NCBI RefSeq assembly: GCF_010728725.1
Contig: NZ_AP022607.1
Location: forward strand, 620,001-684,000
Source of the DNA: Mycobacterium branderi
GTDB taxonomy: Bacteria; Actinomycetota; Actinomycetes; Mycobacteriales; Mycobacteriaceae
Length of the DNA stretch: 64,000 nt
Reading direction: 5' to 3'
Positions within the stretch are counted from its first letter, which is position 1, and every line of letters starts with the position of its first letter. The notes beneath the pieces were generated by a model. It searched no databases, was not told the origin of the DNA, and saw only the letters and a list, made by a program, of their open reading frames with translations. The position numbers and the translations under genes are program-made. Below are positions 59,375 to 64,000 of the stretch, in pieces.

Positions 59375-61201
59375 TCACTCGACGATCAACTCGGCGTCGC
59401 GTTCCAAGCCGGATATTCGCCATTCCTCGAGAAGCCGCACGTATTCGAGTGGCCCTCCGCCGTAGCCGCGGGTGAGGATGGTCGGCCGGTCGACCTGACC
59501 CTCGTTGTTGAAATAGCTTGGCGTGCACTCCTTCTCAAACTTGGCGCGGTCAACGGCTTTGGCTTTGATGATCTTCGACCATGTCTGCTCGGCATCAACG
59601 CGAACCTCCAGCGCGGCGATGTGTTCGTCCAGGCATCGCTTGATGATGGCGCCGGCGTGCTCTGCATGCTCGCCGAGCATGTGAGGAACGTTCACCGTCA
59701 GAGACGCCTGACAACCCTGCCCGATCATGAACATGTTGGGGAATCCATGCGCATAGATGCCGTGTAACGATGGGCATCCGTCGGCCCACCGCGTCGCCAT
59801 GTCGACGCCGCCCTTGCCGATGATCTGGAACTCACCGGCTTCATGCGGTGGCACACCGACCGTGAAGCCCGTCGCGTAGACGATGCAGTCCAACTCGTAT
59901 TCCGTGTCGCCGCACACGACACCTGCCGGGGTAATCCGGTCCACCCCGCGGCCCTGGGTGTCGACGAGCATCACGTTCGGACGGTTGAAGGTCTGCAAGT
60001 AGTCGTCGCTGTACAGCGGTCGCTTGCAGAATAGGTTGTACCAGGGCTTGAGTGCGTCTGCGGTGGCTTTGTCGGTGACCACGGCGTCGATCCGGGCCCG
60101 TATCTCCTCCATTTTTTGGTAATCGGCCAACTGGAGGAGCTCGGCAGGATCAGCGTCTGTGGCTGGATCACCGTTTGCCTGAGATCCCATCTTGCCGAAT
60201 CGCTTCCACACGTCGGTCCACCGGTCGCCGACGAGATCTTCCTCTTGCGGAATCCCGCTGAGGATCGCGGTGAAGTTGACGATCCGCTTCTTTTGCCATC
60301 CGGGCTGCAGTGTGGCCGCCCAGTTGGGATCGGTCGGCATGTTGTTGCGGATATCGACCGATGCGGGGGTGCGCTGAAAAACGATGAGCTGCTTAGCGTC
60401 CGCACCCAGGTGAGGGATGCACTGGATTGCCGATGCGCCGGTGCCGATGATGCCAACCCGCTTGTCGCGCAGCCTGGTCAGGTTTCCGTCCGAGTTACCG
60501 CCTGTGTAGGAGTAGTCCCAGCGGCTGGTGTGGAAGGACCGCCCCCGAAATTCATCGATGCCCGGGATTCCGGGGAGCTTGGGGCGATGCAGGCTCCCAC
60601 TTCCCAGGCAGACGAACCTGGCCTTCATTCTGTCGCCCCGATTGGTGTGGATCATCCATCGGGCGTCGTCGTCATCCCATTCGATTCGGGTGACCTGTGT
60701 CTGGAAGCAGGCATTGGAATAGAGGTCGAAGTGCTTCCCGAGCGCCTGGCAGTAGGCGAAGATCTCCTCCCCCTTGGCGTACTTCTCGGTCGGGATGTAG
60801 CCGAGCTCTTCCAGGAAGGGCATGTAGATATACGATTCGACGTCGCACCGTATTCCTGGATACCTGTTCCAGTACCAGGTCCCGCCGAAATCACCTGCCT
60901 TATCGATGATGCGGATGCTCTCGACGCCGGCCTGGCGCAGCCGGCCGGCGGTGATGAGGCCGGAAAAACCACCACCGAGGATCGCCACGTCGACGGAGTC
61001 GGTCAACGGTTCCCGGTCGACGCGTTCGGGCGCGTACGGGTCCTCAGCGAACGACGCGAAGCGACCCTGCATGGTCACGTACTGTGCGAGGCCGTCGGGA
61101 CGCAATCGCTTGTCGCGTTCGGCGAGGTAACGCCGATGCAGTTCCTCGGGATCGAATCCCAGATTGGGATCGGTCAGTGCGCCGCCGGGTTGCTCACTCA
61201 C
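59375..61201 (-). CDS. Baeyer-Villiger monooxygenase (long N-terminus type)
   Basis: FAD/NADPH enzyme of 608 residues with about 70 residues before the first Rossmann motif, as in cyclopentadecanone/steroid-type Baeyer-Villiger monooxygenases. VAILGGGFSGLITAGRLRQAG binds FAD, IIGTGASAIQCIPHLGADA binds NADPH, and FRGRSFHTSRWD is the intact fingerprint F-x-G-x3-H-x3-W-D. YATGFTVGVPPHEAG is the second family segment. It would convert a ketone into an ester or lactone. GTG 61201 overlaps the stop of the neighbouring Baeyer-Villiger gene (GTGA), so the two are translated together. Confidence 0.92.
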   Translation of the reverse strand: MSEQPGGALTDPNLGFDPEELHRRYLAERDKRLRPDGLAQYVTMQGRFASFAEDPYAPERVDREPLTDSVDVAILGGGFSGLITAGRLRQAGVESIRIIDKAGDFGGTWYWNRYPGIRCDVESYIYMPFLEELGYIPTEKYAKGEEIFAYCQALGKHFDLYSNACFQTQVTRIEWDDDDARWMIHTNRGDRMKARFVCLGSGSLHRPKLPGIPGIDEFRGRSFHTSRWDYSYTGGNSDGNLTRLRDKRVGIIGTGASAIQCIPHLGADAKQLIVFQRTPASVDIRNNMPTDPNWAATLQPGWQKKRIVNFTAILSGIPQEEDLVGDRWTDVWKRFGKMGSQANGDPATDADPAELLQLADYQKMEEIRARIDAVVTDKATADALKPWYNLFCKRPLYSDDYLQTFNRPNVMLVDTQGRGVDRITPAGVVCGDTEYELDCIVYATGFTVGVPPHEAGEFQIIGKGGVDMATRWADGCPSLHGIYAHGFPNMFMIGQGCQASLTVNVPHMLGEHAEHAGAIIKRCLDEHIAALEVRVDAEQTWSKIIKAKAVDRAKFEKECTPSYFNNEGQVDRPTILTRGYGGGPLEYVRLLEEWRISGLERDAELIVE

Positions 61202-62817
61202 AGTTCACTCGCCACCGTAGCTGCACGTGCTGACTGTTGCCGGCCGCGCGGGATGCTGATCTTTCGTACGAGCCGCTTCGGCAAGCCGGTAACTGATTTG
61301 TCGGCCACCGGGTCAAGCCTGCGGGCCCTTGACGACAGGCGCGCTGTCGTGCGGGTCAGCAGGGCATAGAGAGTCATTCCCTCGCCCCAGCCGAGCACGT
61401 TGCGCCCCGACTCAGAGCGCCAGTAGGTGTTCACTTCCGGGTACTGCCCGATGACGTTGCGGTTCAGGCGTTTCTGCAGTATCCAGTTGAAGACGTCCAT
61501 GACACTCTTGCGGACTTCGATGGCGGTCACGTTTTTCTTCATCATCCGTTTCAGATTGGATGTCACGAACTCGGTCTGTCGTTCATGCATGAACATGATC
61601 GGGGCGCCGTTGGTGTTAGGCCCGTAGAGCATGTAGAAGTTGGGAAAGCCTGCGACGGTCAGCCCCAGGTAGGCCTGGGGCTCGCCCTGCCATACCTCTT
61701 GGATTGTTTTGCCTTCGCGTCCAACGACTTCCAGTGTGCTCAGGTAGGACGCCGCGGTGAAGCCCGTACACATCACCAGAGCGTCGACGGCACGACTGGT
61801 ACCTGTGTCATCCACGACCGCGTCCTCGGTCACTGCCATCACGGCGTGCGGAACCAGCTCCACATTGTCCCGAAGCAGGGCGGGGTAGAACTTGCTCTCC
61901 TTGACCGGTCGCTTACCGCCGAACGGGTAATCCGGTGTGACGAGCTTTTGCAGGTCGGGGCGGTCGTGGAATACCGACTGAATGTAGTTTTCACATGCCA
62001 GCTGGGCCGCGATGTTCTGCTTGGTGCCCTCGATGAACGAGATGCCCAAAACTTTTTCATACGTGCGGAACTGCCGTAGTCGCACTAAGCGGCGATACAT
62101 TGGCCGCAGCATCCGCGAGCGCTCGGCGGGCGTGAAATCCCGATCCGGTTTGGGCAGTACCCAGCCGGGCTGGCGCTGAAAGACATAGAGTTGCTCGACC
62201 AACGGCGCGATCGCAGGGACCAGCTGCGCACCGGTGGATCCGGTGCCGATCACCGCTACCCGCTTACCCCGCAGATCCACGCTGTGGTCCCAGCGCGCCG
62301 AATGCAACGCTGGGCCACGAAATTTGTCCAACCCGGGCCAGCTGGGAACCTTCGGGTTGCTGAAGAGCCCGACCGCGCTGACCACCACGTCGAAACGGTG
62401 GCGCTGGCCATCGGTCGTGTGGACGTCGTAGCTGTGTGTTGTCTCGTCCCATACCGCGCGGACCACCCCGGTGTTCAGCTTGATGTGCGGCAGCAGCTGG
62501 AAGCGGCTGACGACGTTCTGCAGGTACTGAAGCAGCTCGGGTTGCCTGACATGGGTTCGGGTGAAGTCGAATGAGTGAAAGCTGAAGGAGTAGAACGGCA
62601 CGGCGGTATCGACTTCGGCGCCGGGGAACGTGTTTTCCCACCAGGTCCCGCCGATGCCATCGCTTTTTTCGAAGACCGTGAAGTCGGCTATCCCCAGGCG
62701 CCGCAGTGCCACCGCCATGCAGATGCCGCCGGCTCCGGCGCCGATCACTGCGACCCGGAGGGCGCGTTCGGTGGAGTCAACAGCAGGAACGACCGCGGCG
62801 TCATCAGGGACTTCCAT
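61198..62817 (-). CDS. Baeyer-Villiger-type flavin monooxygenase
   Basis: FAD/NADPH enzyme of 539 residues. VAVIGAGAGGICMAVALRRL and VIGTGSTGAQLVPAIAPLV are the two Rossmann motifs, and FRGPALHSARWDHS carries the intact fingerprint with His and W-D. FTGFTAA-type sequence (CTGFTAASYLSTL) follows. It is shorter than its partner at the N-terminus and resembles the mycobacterial EthA/MymA-like side. It is first in the operon with the partner enzyme, CoA transferase and MFS. Its promoter is TTGACG (62896-62891), 17 nt, TAGCCT (62873-62868) on the minus strand, followed by the 14-bp box. Confidence 0.92.
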   Translation of the reverse strand: MEVPDDAAVVPAVDSTERALRVAVIGAGAGGICMAVALRRLGIADFTVFEKSDGIGGTWWENTFPGAEVDTAVPFYSFSFHSFDFTRTHVRQPELLQYLQNVVSRFQLLPHIKLNTGVVRAVWDETTHSYDVHTTDGQRHRFDVVVSAVGLFSNPKVPSWPGLDKFRGPALHSARWDHSVDLRGKRVAVIGTGSTGAQLVPAIAPLVEQLYVFQRQPGWVLPKPDRDFTPAERSRMLRPMYRRLVRLRQFRTYEKVLGISFIEGTKQNIAAQLACENYIQSVFHDRPDLQKLVTPDYPFGGKRPVKESKFYPALLRDNVELVPHAVMAVTEDAVVDDTGTSRAVDALVMCTGFTAASYLSTLEVVGREGKTIQEVWQGEPQAYLGLTVAGFPNFYMLYGPNTNGAPIMFMHERQTEFVTSNLKRMMKKNVTAIEVRKSVMDVFNWILQKRLNRNVIGQYPEVNTYWRSESGRNVLGWGEGMTLYALLTRTTARLSSRARRLDPVADKSVTGLPKRLVRKISIPRGRQQSARAATVASEL

Positions 62818-62855
62818 AGGCAGCTCCGTTCCCGGCCCCGAACCACTTTACACAC

Positions 62856-62896
62856 TGTCTATTAAATAGGCTAGATGTCCTCTCAACTATCGTCAA
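62856..62896 (-). promoter_or_regulatory. Promoter and 14-bp box of the Baeyer-Villiger operon
   Basis: Minus strand: TTGACG (62896-62891), 17 nt, TAGCCT (62873-62868), with the box CTATTTAATAGACA (62869-62856) starting at the fifth base of the -10. The box matches that at 55790-55803 in 12 of 14 positions and has the same placement. Confidence 0.65.
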
Positions 62897-62925
62897 GTCG
62901 TCGATATTGCACTAGCATCACGGTC

Positions 62926-63780
62926 ATGCCGCTCAATCCGGACGCAGTCGGTTACACGGCCAAACCCTATGAGGCAGCGTGGGACTCGAAAGACTGTCTG
63001 CTCTACGCCCTTGGTGTCGGCGCCGGATCACTCGACCCGACTGGCTTCGAGCTGGAATACACAACGGAAAACAGCGAGGCGATTGATCAGCGGGTGCTGC
63101 CGACCTTCCCGGTCGTGGTGCCACGGGGGGCAAAAGAAGCATTGACCGCAATCGGCGACTTCAACATGGCGATGCTGGTCCACGGCGAGCAGTCCGTCGA
63201 GCTGCACACAACGATTCCGGTGGCCGGTTCGGTGTCTTCGACCACCACGGTCACCGGTATCTACGACAAGGGCTCGGGAGCGGTTGTCACCACGAGTACC
63301 GTCGCCACCGAGATATCCACCGGCACCGCGCTGTGGACGCTGACCAATGCGATGTTCATCCGCGGCGAGGGCGGCTTCGGCGGCGATAGAGGGCCGTCGG
63401 GCCGAACGGAGCTCCCTCAGCGCGATCCCGATCATTGCGTCATTTACCGAACAAGGCCGGATCAGGCTCTTCTTTACCGGCTCTCGGGCGACCGCAACCC
63501 GTTGCACGCCGATCCGCGATTCGCGGCGCGTGCCGGCTTCGACAAACCAATCCTTCATGGCTTGTGCACCTTCGGGTTCACCGGGCGCGCTTTGCTTCAC
63601 TCTGTGTGCCAGTCGGATCCCGATCGGTTCGTGCGCATGGCCGGCCGATTCTCCAAACCGGTTTTCCCGGGTGAGGACCTGACCGTTCGGGTCTGGATCA
63701 CCGGGGCGGGAAACGCAGTGTTTCAAACCAGCACCCCCGCCGCCGTGGTCATCGACGCCGGGCAGTTCCGCTTCCGGTAG
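62926..63780 (+). CDS. MaoC-like hot-dog enoyl-CoA hydratase 2
   Basis: Protein of 284 residues with two hot-dog repeats. The C-terminal half carries the hydratase-2 motif YRLSGDRNPLHADPRFAARA, with the D-x4-H catalytic pair, and GFDKPILHGLCTFGFTGRAL. The N-terminal half is the non-catalytic repeat of the MFE-2 hydratase type. It hydrates (2E)-enoyl-CoA to (3R)-hydroxyacyl-CoA, matching the stereochemistry of the MFE-2-like SDR at 42417. ATG 62926 starts MPLNPDAVGY. It diverges from the Baeyer-Villiger operon and is followed after 22 nt by the molybdopterin oxidoreductase gene. Confidence 0.92.
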   Translation: MPLNPDAVGYTAKPYEAAWDSKDCLLYALGVGAGSLDPTGFELEYTTENSEAIDQRVLPTFPVVVPRGAKEALTAIGDFNMAMLVHGEQSVELHTTIPVAGSVSSTTTVTGIYDKGSGAVVTTSTVATEISTGTALWTLTNAMFIRGEGGFGGDRGPSGRTELPQRDPDHCVIYRTRPDQALLYRLSGDRNPLHADPRFAARAGFDKPILHGLCTFGFTGRALLHSVCQSDPDRFVRMAGRFSKPVFPGEDLTVRVWITGAGNAVFQTSTPAAVVIDAGQFRFR

Positions 63781-63802
63781 GCGACGAAAGAGGGGCGCAC
63801 CC

Positions 63803-64000
63803 ATGCATGAGGTCCACACCAACTGCCGGATCTGCGCCCAGCGATGCGGCGTCACCGTCACGGTGCAGGACAACCGGGCCGTCCGCATCGGGCCCGACAA
63901 GCAGAACCCACTTTCCTGGCGAGATTTCTGTGTGAAGGCCCGAACAGCCGCCGAGCTGGTCGAGCATCCCCGGCGCATCGTGGCGCCGATGCGCCGCGCC
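63803..64000 (+). CDS. Molybdopterin oxidoreductase, 5' part only
   Basis: The first 66 codons of a gene cut by the window end. MHEVHTNCRICAQRCGVTVTV carries C-x2-C-x3-C, and a fourth Cys follows in WRDFCVKARTAAELV, together the N-terminal 4Fe-4S site of the molybdopterin oxidoreductase family (formate dehydrogenase/BisC type). ATG 63803 follows a GAAAGAGGGG box and lies 22 nt after the MaoC gene, so they are probably co-transcribed. Members oxidise or reduce a wide range of substrates; nothing more can be said without the rest. Confidence 0.85.
   Translation, partial: MHEVHTNCRICAQRCGVTVTVQDNRAVRIGPDKQNPLSWRDFCVKARTAAELVEHPRRIVAPMRRA

Noticed and set aside
1..64000. CRISPR arrays, rRNA or tRNA genes
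   Set aside because: No regularly spaced repeats and no rRNA or tRNA-like conserved segments were noticed on reading; a covariance-model search would be needed to exclude tRNAs fully.

Overview
The window is GC-rich, densely coding DNA from a high-GC actinobacterium. It is most likely a nontuberculous Mycobacterium. The reasons are a mycobacterial-type secreted lytic transglycosylase at the left edge, frequent GTG starts, stop-start overlaps inside long operons, SigA-like promoters of the TTGACA / TAnnnT kind, an IS110-family element, and families that mycobacteria expand (P450s with a 3Fe-4S ferredoxin, Baeyer-Villiger monooxygenases, SDRs, crotonases, an NDMA-type alcohol dehydrogenase, DUF35/lipid-transfer thiolase pairs). 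The species cannot be fixed from the sequence alone. No rRNA, tRNA or CRISPR array was seen.

Layout. 0-1.3 kb: lytic transglycosylase, probably the edge of the conserved chromosome. 1.6-12.4 kb (+, with one VOC gene on the minus strand): P450 / MDR reductase / 35-codon ORF / SnoaL / GntR regulator / acyl-CoA ligase / SDR, then epoxide hydrolase / P450 / SnoaL. 12.4-14.8 kb: ferredoxin, an IS110-family element with a decayed transposase, and a regulatory stretch. 14.8-17.8 kb (+): luciferase-like monooxygenase, cyclase-family hydrolase, esterase. 17.8-30.6 kb (-): a 12-gene operon (DUF35, thiolase, IclR regulator, CoA transferase, KstD-like flavoprotein, two crotonases, acyl-CoA ligase, CoxG-like protein, SDR, cyclase-family hydrolase, Baeyer-Villiger monooxygenase). 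30.9-40.7 kb (+): ALDH-MFS, P450-SDR, and amidohydrolase-SDR-nitroreductase-EthD-SDR. 40.8-51.4 kb (-): two operons with DUF35/aldolase-like thiolase, SDR, amidohydrolases, zinc alcohol dehydrogenases, crotonases and ALDH. 51.7-55.6 kb: cupin and P450 divergent from an AveC-like membrane protein and a TetR regulator. 55.8-64 kb: lactone/ester-type hydrolase, MFS, CoA transferase, two Baeyer-Villiger monooxygenases, hot-dog hydratase, and the start of a molybdopterin oxidoreductase cut by the window end.

How the genes could work together (inference). Together they read as a catabolic island for a hydrophobic cyclic compound such as a steroid, terpenoid or alicyclic. P450s with ferredoxin hydroxylate it; alcohol and aldehyde dehydrogenases and SDRs oxidise it; Baeyer-Villiger monooxygenases insert oxygen; esterase and cyclase-family hydrolases open rings; ligases and CoA transferases activate acids; crotonases, a MFE-2-like SDR, MaoC, thiolase and an Ltp2-like aldolase with DUF35 partners shorten chains. 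The substrate is unknown.

The most notable signal is regulatory. A 28-bp operator (TGAAACA, 2 nt, TGTTCCG, 5 nt, CTGAACA) occurs seven times in intergenic DNA between 8.8 and 51.6 kb. In six copies it lies 10-15 nt downstream of a SigA-like promoter that fires toward an island operon. It resembles IclR/KdgR-type boxes, and the only IclR gene in the window lies inside one of the controlled operons. Two further operator families (a TetR-type box at 53.7 and 54.9 kb, and a CTAyTkAATAGACA box at 55.8 and 62.9 kb) divide up the right end.
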